Assembly: GCA_039621445.1 (NCBI GenBank) | Contig: CP154956.1 | Coordinates: forward strand, 12,213,443-12,277,442 | Reading direction: 5' to 3' | DNA: 64,000 nt | Source: Euglena gracilis | Lineage: Eukaryota > Euglenida > Euglenophyceae > Euglenales | Shown here: one piece after another, positions 10,504 to 20,735 of the stretch | Position numbering within the stretch: position 1 is the first letter of the stretch | Layout: each line of letters opens with the position of its first letter | The notes under the pieces: model-generated | Databases searched by the model: none | What the model was told of the DNA's origin: nothing | What the model saw: the letters and a program-made list of their open reading frames with translations, nothing else | Program-made: the position numbers and the translations under genes

Positions 10504-10932
10504 TGTACCAGGCAGCCATTCTGCCATGGCACTGTGTACCAGATACAAGGGGCTACGGCCTACAACCTGGCTACGGCCGGGCCGTACACAGTGGCATGGT
10601 TAAAACCATAAAACAAAGAGAGAATCTCAGAGATAGCAAAAGCTTAGCGAAAGTAACTGGTTCCTAATTCAAGGTTACAGGGTTTGGTGCTTTGCAATTC
10701 TGTTTTAGAATTCTGAGGGCGAAGTCCCATTTGAATAGAAGTTTTCTTTCTTTCTTTTACAAAGCTCGAAAGAGCAAAAGTCACAATCATATAAGGGACT
10801 GCGGTCCCACCAATTCTTCTGCTTGTGTGCTTTGCATTCAAAAGGGGAAAAGGGAAGCAAATTTTATTGTTACTCCCCCCACGGGCTTTTCAGGGGAAAA
10901 CCTTAAGTAGAAAAGCCGGGGTGGGACGTACA
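10504..10932 (+). repeat. E2 5' LTR (429 bp)
   Basis: TGTACCAGGC...GGACGTACA; same length as the 3' LTR and about 99% identical (differences at the caataaa/agacaaag and agatagcaaaag stretch near 10600-10640). The promoter and start site should lie here, but I see no certain TATA box. Confidence 0.87.
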
Positions 10933-10934
10933 CT

Positions 10935-10944
10935 TGGTAGCAGA
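10935..10944 (+). other. E2 primer binding site
   Basis: TGGTAGCAGA, two bases after the LTR end, complementary to the 3' end of eukaryotic initiator tRNA-Met (including CCA). This fixes LTR polarity and the element's strand. Confidence 0.82.
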
Positions 10945-11695
10945 TTAGGTTTAACGGTCGTACGACCACACAAAAACTCAGAAAAGGCGCCTAAGCACGG
11001 GCGAGGTGTCTCAGGGGCACAAGTGGCTACGGCTGCATCACAAAGCCTCTGAGCCCCCACCTTTGCTTATCTTTTGGGGATTTTTACACAAATTTTTACA
11101 ATTTTTACAATTTTCCCGATTTTCACAAAATTTTTCCCAACTTTTCATCTGAAATGCAAAGTGCACATGCACACACTGGAAACGCACCTATTAACTATGC
11201 TTTGTTAATAGGTTCGCTTCGTGGACTGCAGAATGCAGACGAAGTCGCTACGGCGACGGATAATTTTCCTTCACAAGGGGCGGAGGCCCAACCGCTTTGC
11301 GGGCAGAAAATTTTCCTTCACAAGGGCGAATGCCCATGCCGCTTCTGCGGTGAAAATTTTCTATACAAGGGGCGGATGCCCAAGCCGCTTCGGTGTCACC
11401 CCGTCCACAATTGGGATTTCGAACCCGAACCGCATTGGCGGTGCCCCTCCCTACAAGCCGCTACGGCGGTACCCCCCCCCTCCAAGGGTCTTCGGACCCA
11501 AGCCGCTACGGCGGTACCCCCCCCCTCCAAGGGTCTTCGGACCCAAGCTGCTACGGCGGTACCCCCCCCCTCCAAGGGTCTTCGGACCCAAGCCGCTACG
11601 GCGGTACCCCCCCCCTCCAAGGGTATACGGACCCAACCCGCATTTGCGGACCAAACTTTACAACAACCGCATTTGCGGTAAAACACCATCCTACA
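10945..11695 (+). other. E2 leader with hairpins and 45-bp repeats
   Basis: Untranslated leader, or a weakly supported N-terminal extension of gag, which stays open in frame from about 11393 without ATG. It contains a 9-bp hairpin at 11187-11212 and many GGGC/GCCC and CCGC/GCGG mini-palindromes. A putative packaging or translation-control region (inference). Confidence 0.55.
11457..11636 (+). repeat. 45-bp tandem repeat, four copies
   Basis: Copies start at 11457, 11502, 11547 and 11592, exactly 45 bp apart, so a 15-residue unit (SRYGGTPPLQGSSDP) would repeat if translated. Each contains CCGCTACGGCGG and a C9 run. There are no spacers and it is not CRISPR. Confidence 0.9.
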
Positions 11696-14600
11696 ATGGG
11701 TCTACGGACCCCCTCCGCTTCTGCGGAGTATGACTCACAAAAGGGCAGTATGCCCGAACGGGGTTGGCAATTAGTGCCTTTTGGCACCCAATTGCCAACA
11801 GAGCCCCCCTCTTACGAGGACGGGTTGGAAACACCTTGTTTTTTCCAACCCCCCCCTGCCCTACCACCGGTAAGCCCCATTAGGGACTTGCCCCCCCCTC
11901 CACAATTGGGAGAAATCCCAGAACTACCTTGGTCCGCTGAAATGCGGTTGGTGGTCCCGGACACTGCCGGTGTCATTGTTCCCATGGACAATGACCCCGA
12001 GGAAGACCGGGATTCGTTCTCCAGTAACACCATTGAGCGCGTAGTCGCAAATTTACCGGAGAGCCACCCATTACAACAGCAATTTCGACACATCGAAGCA
12101 TGTGTCCAAAATTGCGCTAAAACACTGAACCAAGTCCTACAATTTGATGAAGACAGTCACAAAGCCGTTTTCGGCAAACTGGACTTCTTTTGGCAATACA
12201 TCCAAGAATTTGGACAATTTTGCCAAAAGAATTTCAACTCCACTACAATGGACCTTCAGAACCTCCACCAAGGTTTTGACGCATTTTTGCGCGACACCTT
12301 GGTACAAAACTTCCAACAGGTACAAGAGACCTTCCAAACCGCGGAATCGCGGAATACTGCAAAATTTTCACATTTACAACAAAATCTACAACAATTGTTC
12401 ACACAACTGGGAAACTTTTCTTATACAATGCAAGAAATGCAGTCCCGCATACAACAACGGGATCAAGCGCCTACGGGTGCGGACCTTGGCTCATATGCCT
12501 CATATGAGCACTTCTCAACCTTGTCCAATGTTGTACAACAATCCCAAGAACGCATTTTGCGTTTGGGTGATGAAAACGCGAGTTTTCATCAAAATTTTGC
12601 ACAAATACGCGAAAACTATGTACAAAGAGCTTTTGCTCAACAACTGGAAGAGCGGATTGCTCGTTTGGAACAAACTTCCTGCAAATGCGGTGAAGTTTCC
12701 AACAATTTGACCACCTTGCACACTCAAATGACAGAAATCGCGCATCGGCAAGATTTCCTCCATGAAAAGTGGCAAAGTAACATACAAAAACTCGAAACGG
12801 CTTCCAATGCGCTACAATCCGCTACGGTGGAACTCCAATCCCGCGATGCGGTGATCCTTAGCCTACAAACCGCGAATGCAGAACTCCAAGACCGCGAAAC
12901 GGTCATAACTACCATACAAACCGCGAATGCGGACCTCCAAATCGCGTTTGCAGACCTGAAAACCGCTTTTGCGGATGTTTCGGGACTACAAACTGCATTT
13001 GGGGACTTACAACGCCGCTTTGCGGAAACTTCCACAAAAAATCCCGGTATGGGAGCACTACGAACCACTATCACCGATTTGCACAATCAATTACAATCTG
13101 ATGTGAACAAAATCGAATCTGCATTTGCGGATTTGCACAAAAGGTGCAACGGTATTCAAACATCAATTCCGGATATCACCGGCATCGAAACCGCGCTTGC
13201 GGATTTGAATACCCAACACAAAACCTTACAATCCACCACTTCCCATTTACAAAAACGCGTACAAACACTTTCTACAAGGGTCTCCGGACTCCAACCATCC
13301 TCGGATGGACAAACGGTTCGCGAAGTCGAACTACCCCTTGATTTTCGCACATTTTATGACCAAATGCTTGCGAAAAATCAAGAAAACTTACAAGAATTTT
13401 GTGAAAACTTGATGAGGACCGAAAATTCGGTCACTCAACAAGTTCTCACACTAAAACAACAAGTTTCGGTGTTGGAGAACCGACTTTCTACAATGATGGT
13501 TGATAAAACCGCTGAAAATGCGGTAAGGGTACCCCAACCCACGTTGGGTACCACAACCCCACAAACCGAGAATCGGTTAAACGCACTTACAACCGCAATG
13601 GAAACTTTGGTTAAGCGGGTCCAATTTTTGGACACCACTTTTCCAAAACTTTCCGCGGATTTTGAATCCATTGCTGACAAATTACCACTTTTGGATGAAC
13701 TACCCTCATACCGCAAACGTATTAAGCGTTTGCAGGGTGATGTTGAACGAATTTCGGACCTTTTCCAAGTGGTTGGTTCATTGGAACAAAGCATACAAGA
13801 TTTTGCATTGAGTTTGGATGAGATTCATGCAAAATCCCGCAACCCCCCGCACTTTGGCCATGAAAACACCGTTTTCGGTGGTCAAATTGCAACTTCCAGC
13901 TCACAACGCGCTTTTCGCGCACCAACCGAAGCATCTTCGGATGCCCGACATCCAACTCGCGACTTTGTGCATCAAATTCGCGATGTGTTGGATGCCAATA
14001 CTTCCAAAAGCGCAGTATGCGCACCCATACAAGCATCTTCGGATGCGCATGCCCTACAAGCATCCACGGATGCACATGATCATGCACATGCCTACAATCA
14101 CGATTACAATCGCCCGTTTATACCACAAATCAAGATTCCCCCGCACAAGGGTGAATCTTCGGATGAGGAACCGGTTTTCCCCGCAAAAACCGCCAATCCT
14201 CTTGTTTTACAACAAGAAATTCGCGAATCGGGACTGATTCGCGGTATGAGCCATACCCCTACCCCGGGTATTGGCCACGAATCGCGAATGCGAAACACGG
14301 AATTTACCGCGGTTCCCCGATTCCCGGGTGAACAACGGGATTCCTACCCCCCTGGTATGTTACCACACCCCGAATCGCGGAATCGCGACCCCCTACAATC
14401 CGAATCGCGGAATCGCGACACACATCCATACAATTCGCGGAACCGCGATGTACCTAACCCCCATGGTACCTATGGTACCATGAGTACCATCCTGGATGCG
14501 CATTCGCGCATGCCACCACAACAACCTTACCCCAACAATTACGATGGAAATCGTGGTCCACAACGCGATTTCAAAGGTACAATTACAATTGCCAACAAGG

Positions 14601-15997
14601 TAAAGCCACAATGGGACGGAGATCCCACAACCTGGAAACAATTTTGGCGCGATTGGACATACTACTGGGACTTGAAGGGTCCAACCCAAGACGGGAACCC
14701 TGAGGTAATCAAGATGGAATTCATTGATTGCCTCCCCAAGGAAGAAAAAGAACGCGCCCGACAACTTGTGATCCGGAATCGGATAACTTTTGATGAACTG
14801 GTTGACCAATATGCGTCAACTTGTTCAAGCCTAATTTCGCGAATTACGCTTGAGAAAAAATGGCGGCAATTCGCGCCCAGTGACAGAAAATGGAAGTCAA
14901 TCGACCTTTGGTATTCCAAATGGTTGGGATTGGCTTCTGAGGTTGATGAACTGGGAGAGAACCAAATGAAAGAACAATTCGATGCGGTTCTCGTCCATTT
15001 CATTCCTACAATTATCAAAGACATTCACCGCGAGGAACTCGCGGACAACAAACTCACACTGGAACAACGGTGGAACTATGTTTCCAAACCAATGAAACTC
15101 TCACAACTTTTGGGACAGATACAATCGGCTTATACCCACCACCCTACCGCTGGTCTCCCTAGCGGTACGGTAAGTGCCCTACAAAAGATTCCTTCTCCAA
15201 AATCCCCACGGGGATATGGAAAACACACAACTTCTCCAAAGGGTGATACAAAAACGCGCTATCCGCGCTCATCTGACCAATCTTCGGACAAAACTTGCTT
15301 TTTGTGCAACAAATCGGGGCATATGTCCCGAGACTGCCCCCATCCTGATACGCGAAAGCGGAATCAGAGCCCAAGGGGTTCACAATCCTCGCGGAGCTCC
15401 CGCTCCTCTGGGTTTTCACACAAATCTGGACAATCACAATCCTCGGGTTATCGACAACGGTCCCGATCACCGTTCCGCGACCGCGGACGCGATCGCACAC
15501 CTCGTGGTCGATCACCCCGACCCCCTTACAAACGTGATACAAATCGCGACTCATCGCGATCACGTTCGCGAAGTGGATCATCTTCTTCGCGATCGTCATC
15601 CGGGAAACCGGATTACAATAAGAACCGTGGTCGAACGGGATTCCGTTCACCAAGACCTCCAAGGGGTGAAAGCCCATCACAAAACCGACAAAAATCACAA
15701 AACCGACAAAAGTGTTCCCTTTGTGGATCACATAACCATCATTCGTCCAAATGTTACCGTTCTCGCTCTCCCCGCCCGAACCAACGTCACTACAATGATA
15801 CAAAACACAACAACAAACACAAGGTCGGGTTCAAAATCTCCTCTTTGGAGGAGGGAACCCCGGCTTCGGGCAGGGAGGGGGATGAGAACTCTGAATCCTC
15901 GTTGGAGGATGACCGCAATGCGGTCCGCGCATTGCGCGCTATCTACTCACACAAGAAAACGATAAACAGCCGAAGTGCTGAATCGGACCTGGAGTAG
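11696..15997 (+). CDS. E2 giant Gag with coiled coil, RS region and two zinc knuckles
   Basis: About 1430 codons from ATG 11696 (next in-frame ATG 11750). Proline-rich N-terminus, then roughly 600 residues of predicted coiled coil rich in repeated FADLQ/TANAELQ-like units (12050-13830), a low-complexity stretch with repeated SRNRD units, a capsid-type retrotransposon gag domain (WDGDPTTWKQFWRDW..., 14610-15130), CCHC knuckle CFLCNKSGHMSRDC (about 15297-15340), an Arg-Ser-rich stretch (15360-15700) and a second knuckle CSLCGSHNHHSSKC (about 15716-15757). It should form the particle and bind RNA. It ends at UAG 15995-15997, and the same frame continues open into pol. Much longer than a usual Ty3 gag. 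The exact start is uncertain. Confidence 0.8.
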   Translation: MGLRTPSASAEYDSQKGSMPERGWQLVPFGTQLPTEPPSYEDGLETPCFFQPPPALPPVSPIRDLPPPPQLGEIPELPWSAEMRLVVPDTAGVIVPMDNDPEEDRDSFSSNTIERVVANLPESHPLQQQFRHIEACVQNCAKTLNQVLQFDEDSHKAVFGKLDFFWQYIQEFGQFCQKNFNSTTMDLQNLHQGFDAFLRDTLVQNFQQVQETFQTAESRNTAKFSHLQQNLQQLFTQLGNFSYTMQEMQSRIQQRDQAPTGADLGSYASYEHFSTLSNVVQQSQERILRLGDENASFHQNFAQIRENYVQRAFAQQLEERIARLEQTSCKCGEVSNNLTTLHTQMTEIAHRQDFLHEKWQSNIQKLETASNALQSATVELQSRDAVILSLQTANAELQDRETVITTIQTANADLQIAFADLKTAFADVSGLQTAFGDLQRRFAETSTKNPGMGALRTTITDLHNQLQSDVNKIESAFADLHKRCNGIQTSIPDITGIETALADLNTQHKTLQSTTSHLQKRVQTLSTRVSGLQPSSDGQTVREVELPLDFRTFYDQMLAKNQENLQEFCENLMRTENSVTQQVLTLKQQVSVLENRLSTMMVDKTAENAVRVPQPTLGTTTPQTENRLNALTTAMETLVKRVQFLDTTFPKLSADFESIADKLPLLDELPSYRKRIKRLQGDVERISDLFQVVGSLEQSIQDFALSLDEIHAKSRNPPHFGHENTVFGGQIATSSSQRAFRAPTEASSDARHPTRDFVHQIRDVLDANTSKSAVCAPIQASSDAHALQASTDAHDHAHAYNHDYNRPFIPQIKIPPHKGESSDEEPVFPAKTANPLVLQQEIRESGLIRGMSHTPTPGIGHESRMRNTEFTAVPRFPGEQRDSYPPGMLPHPESRNRDPLQSESRNRDTHPYNSRNRDVPNPHGTYGTMSTILDAHSRMPPQQPYPNNYDGNRGPQRDFKGTITIANKVKPQWDGDPTTWKQFWRDWTYYWDLKGPTQDGNPEVIKMEFIDCLPKEEKERARQLVIRNRITFDELVDQYASTCSSLISRITLEKKWRQFAPSDRKWKSIDLWYSKWLGLASEVDELGENQMKEQFDAVLVHFIPTIIKDIHREELADNKLTLEQRWNYVSKPMKLSQLLGQIQSAYTHHPTAGLPSGTVSALQKIPSPKSPRGYGKHTTSPKGDTKTRYPRSSDQSSDKTCFLCNKSGHMSRDCPHPDTRKRNQSPRGSQSSRSSRSSGFSHKSGQSQSSGYRQRSRSPFRDRGRDRTPRGRSPRPPYKRDTNRDSSRSRSRSGSSSSRSSSGKPDYNKNRGRTGFRSPRPPRGESPSQNRQKSQNRQKCSLCGSHNHHSSKCYRSRSPRPNQRHYNDTKHNNKHKVGFKISSLEEGTPASGREGDENSESSLEDDRNAVRALRAIYSHKKTINSRSAESDLE

Positions 15998-18565
15998 GGG
16001 AGCCCGAGGTCTGTGGGCACGGACCTCTGGGCTGATGAACAGCCGGAAGTAGGACTTGATCAACCTTACTTTCCCTGCCCATCTGCCTTTTTGGTCGGTA
16101 CCCGGAAAATTTTCGGGTCCCCCACCCCCCACTCCAAATTTCTGCCTGGAATGCTGAGCAAAGTAGGAACGGGATCCTGGAACAGTTGGAGAGACAACAA
16201 TTTTACACCGGATCCTGCACTTTGCGTACCCCCCATGGAACTTTTGGTCCAAGCGGAAATCCGAACACAAAATTTTTCTACCAAATGCAAAATTTTGTTC
16301 GACACAGGGTGTCGAATTCCCCTTCTCTTCCGAACGGGATTAATTCCCAACTCCCTCTTGGTGAAAGCCAAGTACCCCATCAAAATTATGACTGCTGACA
16401 ACAGCCCCATGTGCGGTGGTGACTTGGGATGCTTTTTGGACATACTCCTCCCCATCATCCCCAAGCACCACTCACAACCCCCACATATACAAAATTTTCT
16501 GGGTACCTGGAGTTACGAATCGGGTATTCGCGGCTCTGACGTAATTTTGGGTTTTCCGTTCTTGCGTCAGAACCGCCTTGTTGTGGATTGCCCCTCTCTC
16601 GGTTTGCGCACTACCTCACGCACACAACCCACACCACCGAATTACTCCCCCAAAACATCTTCCAAGATGTCCCCCCGCCTTGCCACAACGTTTTCTACAA
16701 CCGAAAACACCGTTTCCTACCCTAGGGGTAAAGAGAAAGCTGCCCCCCTACCCACTACACTTTTACCGCACGTTTCCCATGCGGTGGGGAAAGCGAGTAG
16801 CTTAACCCCCCACGTTTCACTGGGTTCCAAGGCGAAAGCCCAAAGGCCTGAAGAAATTTCGGTGTCGAGTAGCCGCCCAGCTGCACAACTTTTACGTTTT
16901 CCACCAGGTGTGTCGATTTCGGACACCCCTGTACACCCCCCAGCAGCTACAACTTCCAACACCCCCAAGCACACACTACACATGACCGACATGCACTACC
17001 AGACCGACACTTCCTTCCAATGCGCACAATGCCGGAGAATTTCCACACAACCTGATTTTGACTGTGGATGTATTGTTGAACCTTCCAAACTAATCGCCTT
17101 ACTCAACAACCAGAGTACACTTGGTACCGAAATCGGTACTGAGTTTACCCGGAACGCTGAACGAGAACACAACACACCGGGTTGTTACCCGTTGTGTGTT
17201 GAAGTACATCGACAATTGGACAAACGCGGAATCGCGTCCCTGTTTGGAATCGCGAGAACCGCGCTGGAGGACTTACAAGGGCAGAAAGCCAATCTCTATG
17301 ACCCCGAATGGCAGAATGCCAATCCCTCCAATACGCCTGCATACAAGTGGCAGAATGCCAATAACAATCACACTTTCGACAATACACCTGATGCGTGTGA
17401 TACACTTGGTACAATGCCTGGTGAAGTGTCTTCGGACACACCGCATTACCGATGTGGCTCGGTAAACTGCGTTTCAGCCCTCCACAGGACTGAAACCGCG
17501 ACAGTTTTCGCGAACCGCATTTGGAATGCGTTCAATTTTGGACAATACCGCATTTTGGAAATTTGGTTTTCCAAAATCGCGCGAATCGCGAAGTCGATGG
17601 ACCTACAATTGGAGATTGATGCATTCTCGTCCAAAGCACATTCTCGTTTACCCAATTACTGGTCAAGCCATACAAATGCGTTTGATAAGTTTTGGGGTGA
17701 TGTGGTCTTGTGGCTACATCCACCTCTGAAACTTATCCCTCTTGTTGTTGACAAGATCCTTCGGGATCAAGCACGCGGTGTGCTGCTCATTCCTATAAAT
17801 CCCGAAACGGAATGGTTCCAACAATTGACGTATGTCACTTTTCAGTGGTGGGATTTACCGAATGACACGCCATTGTTTGAAGATTTTTGCGGTGTCATGT
17901 TACCACCATTGAAAGAAATCATTTTTCGTGTTTGTTTCTTCGATGCATTCGGAACCGTTGACCACAATGACAAATTCCTACGGGAAAAAGGTCAGAAAGA
18001 CCAAACATACCAACTATCCGCAGTGATAGAAAGCGGTGGTCAACATCCCAAATCACAGGAACTGTGTACAAAGATCAATCGCGAATTCAGTGATGTTCTT
18101 GAACATCCTATCTATGCCCATGACATAGATCCTGCAATTCGCGGACCTTTTGGTGTCTGTAAAATCGAACTCAAAGAAGGTGCACAGCCCATGCACCGAA
18201 AATTCTTTCGCTGTTCAGGCGAAAGAGAAGAAGCTCTCAATACAATGATCGAAAAACTGATTGAACGAAAATGGATCATACCCTCCAAAAGCGAGTGGAC
18301 CTCACAAGCTTTTGTTGTACCCAAGCCTCCCGATGCTTCTGGACAGAAGAAGTGGAGACTTGTACTGGATTACCGATACTTAAACTCACAGACAAAGGAC
18401 GATCCATTTCCGTTACCACTTATTGAAGACCTGATTACAAAACAAGCGGAAAACCGCCTCTGGTCCATTTTCGACTTAGAGGATGGTTTTCACCAGATGC
18501 ACCACCACATCCACCTGGTCCAATGGAACAACTCGCTTCGGCGACGAATCTTGTGCCGCCAGTAG
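15998..18565 (+). pseudogene. E2 Pol, truncated in RT; same frame as Gag
   Basis: 850 codons from GTG 16013, but the frame is open right after the gag UAG, so expression by readthrough is likely. Protease ILFDTGCRIP (16290-16320) with the downstream VILGFPFL motif; a cysteine cluster CAQCRR...CGC near 17020-17070; an N6-methyltransferase-like block with EIDAFSS (about 17610) and HPPL where relatives have NPPF (about 17720); and the RT N-terminal half, with KWRLVLDYRYLN and motif A FDLEDGFHQM at about 18470-18500. There it stops: the next sequence belongs to ORF3, so RT motifs B-E, RNase H and integrase are deleted, and the frame ends 20 codons later. A deletion derivative, not autonomous. Confidence 0.8.
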
Positions 18566-20727
18566 CTCAACCTACTCCGGCACCACAAACAAAACCGGTA
18601 CAAGCAGTTTCGACTGCACAATCAACATCTACACCACCTGCCGCATCAGCAGCAGGTTCAAACCAACCTACACCTATACAAAGAACAGGACCCCCAGCTC
18701 AAGCCGCGCAGTCGGCACGTGCAAAAGCACCCGCACAATCTACAATTCCTGTTCGAGCACCTCCTGTCACAACCCCTTCACAACCGGCTTCGGCTGGACA
18801 GACACAACCACCTGTTGAACCGGGACAACCTTTCTCGGGTCAACCTCGGTTTCAGTCGCCAGCACAGCACGCTACTTACAAGGAAGCTCTACAACATTTA
18901 ACAGCTCCAGCTAAACCCTACAACGTTGACGCACGCAAACGTCCGCGTGGACCGGAGTTTGCGACACCTCCACAAACACGTCCAACGCCCGACACACAAC
19001 GTCGTCGTTTGGACGACAACCCACAAAGCGCGGACGCGCAACGAGATCGTCAGGACAACGATGACCTGCCGATCCCGTCCAACGTACAACGATCTTTACA
19101 AGAAATCTATCATCTAATGCGTCCAGACAAGCCCTTCGACGACATCGCTGGACATTACACCGCTGGTGTAACTGTTACAATGTGGAGAAAAACACGAGCA
19201 TACCGAAAAGACGGTGCATACCGTTGGAACGAACAAGAGCGCGAAGCCGCAAAAGGACAGAAAGGCCAGAAAGGCAAAGGAAAGAGCGAAGGCTCACCTG
19301 GTTACGACTTGGACGTACAATTTATGATTGACCATCTGTTCTGGATTTCAGACGGATGTGATACAATTATGCACGAGTACTACGAGGGACAACACCCCTG
19401 GGTTGTTGCTCCCGAAGTACATCACAACATGGTCAAACTCTACAAGGAAAAAGCTCGTGGCTTTTTCTTCGACGGTACAATTTCCTGTTACGAAAGCCAG
19501 GATGGCATCGACAAATTGCCGGGTTTCTGGCAACTACTTTTCTGGCTTGGATTCCATTGCCTGAACTTCGGTTCATTTGCAATGCCGGCCAGCAAAGCGC
19601 ACTACTTGCCACATCCAAAGCTACAATACGGATGGGAATCATCCCTTGACGCACTGAAGACAATGTTCGACAATATCCGAGAAATCGGACCACAAGGCAT
19701 ACAATGGGAAGTATTCCCACTTCCAAAGGACATACAATTGGTCACACACGAAATGTTCTGTTACAATTACCAAATTTTCCTCAACGAACACTACGGCCCA
19801 CACTTCCAAGTGGTCGGAATCGACCTGACATACCCACAAAAATTCGTGCTTTGGTGCACCCACTGCCACCACAAGTTCCCCGTGGACTTCTGGGGCTTTG
19901 GCGTGCGCGGTCGGACAACCGACCGCCCAAATGCACAAAGGGCGCAGCCCCACCAACGCGAATGGGCGGAGGCCCAACAACAACGAAGACTACTCGGACA
20001 CATCTGCCACAATCCCCTCGAAGTCAGGGAAATCGGATACGCCAGACGAAACCACCGACAAATGCTTCTGCATATGCAGACCTTCCAATGGAGAGCATGG
20101 GTGTCCTATGCTCTGGAAATCTACAACCTACTCAACCCAAAACAACCACTTCCACAGGAATACCTCCCTCTTCGACCTGCATGGGACGAAGAAGGAAAAC
20201 GGAAGTACATCAAACGCCTGTTTGGCGAAACCCTCCGAAGAGAGGACTTTGCCCCATTTTTCAAGGGCAAACGTACAAATAAGGATGGGTTGGCCATCCC
20301 GATACTGGACTGGCTTCCTCGCGGATTGGGAGGAAACAGATTTGTCGGATGGCAAAACTTCCGTCTGCGACCACGTATAAGACTTCCTGAACCTGAACCT
20401 GAACCCCAGCCGGCGGAGTCCGAAGCAGCGCAGTCTGCAATTGAACAACCTATAATGGCTGCATCATCTACAACAACAACAACGAAGACAGCAGCGAAGC
20501 CTGCAACTAAACGTTCCGAAGAACGTTTACCTCCACCTTCACCTGCTCCTACAATGCCGGTGGAACATACACCCGTACACTCTTCGGACTCTTCATCCGT
20601 TTCCTCTTCTGGATCATCCGGCGATGAGGAAATGGAAGAAGGGACAGACAATGAACACAGTACACGCTCCGTCTCCTCCGCATCTGTGGATTCTGAAAGC
20701 GGAGAAGGTAGGTACAACAGGCTCTAA
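18523..20727 (+). CDS. E2 ORF3a, conserved env-position protein, N-terminal half
   Basis: 734 codons, function unknown. Pro/Thr/Gln-rich disordered N-terminus (to residue ~190), then a conserved globular region at residues ~260-612. That region carries LPGFWQLLFWLGFHCLNFG, a CTHC cysteine pair and DFWGFGVRG, all matched in the 1866-codon ORF of E4 (MPGFWELWFWLGYPCQNFG, CQFC, DFWGFGERG). The tail is acidic and Ser-rich. No transmembrane helix or signal peptide is evident, so it is not an obvious envelope. The frame is open upstream of ATG 18523 because a deletion joins it to pol. ORF3b follows in the -1 frame with a slight overlap of the open frames; in E4 the two halves are one protein, so this break is probably a mutation. 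Confidence 0.7.
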   Translation: MEQLASATNLVPPVAQPTPAPQTKPVQAVSTAQSTSTPPAASAAGSNQPTPIQRTGPPAQAAQSARAKAPAQSTIPVRAPPVTTPSQPASAGQTQPPVEPGQPFSGQPRFQSPAQHATYKEALQHLTAPAKPYNVDARKRPRGPEFATPPQTRPTPDTQRRRLDDNPQSADAQRDRQDNDDLPIPSNVQRSLQEIYHLMRPDKPFDDIAGHYTAGVTVTMWRKTRAYRKDGAYRWNEQEREAAKGQKGQKGKGKSEGSPGYDLDVQFMIDHLFWISDGCDTIMHEYYEGQHPWVVAPEVHHNMVKLYKEKARGFFFDGTISCYESQDGIDKLPGFWQLLFWLGFHCLNFGSFAMPASKAHYLPHPKLQYGWESSLDALKTMFDNIREIGPQGIQWEVFPLPKDIQLVTHEMFCYNYQIFLNEHYGPHFQVVGIDLTYPQKFVLWCTHCHHKFPVDFWGFGVRGRTTDRPNAQRAQPHQREWAEAQQQRRLLGHICHNPLEVREIGYARRNHRQMLLHMQTFQWRAWVSYALEIYNLLNPKQPLPQEYLPLRPAWDEEGKRKYIKRLFGETLRREDFAPFFKGKRTNKDGLAIPILDWLPRGLGGNRFVGWQNFRLRPRIRLPEPEPEPQPAESEAAQSAIEQPIMAASSTTTTTKTAAKPATKRSEERLPPPSPAPTMPVEHTPVHSSDSSSVSSSGSSGDEEMEEGTDNEHSTRSVSSASVDSESGEGRYNRL

Positions 20728-20735
20728 GGGCCGAA

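Noticed and set aside
11457-11636. CRISPR-like array
   Set aside because: 45-bp units are contiguous without spacers and lie in a eukaryotic retroelement leader.
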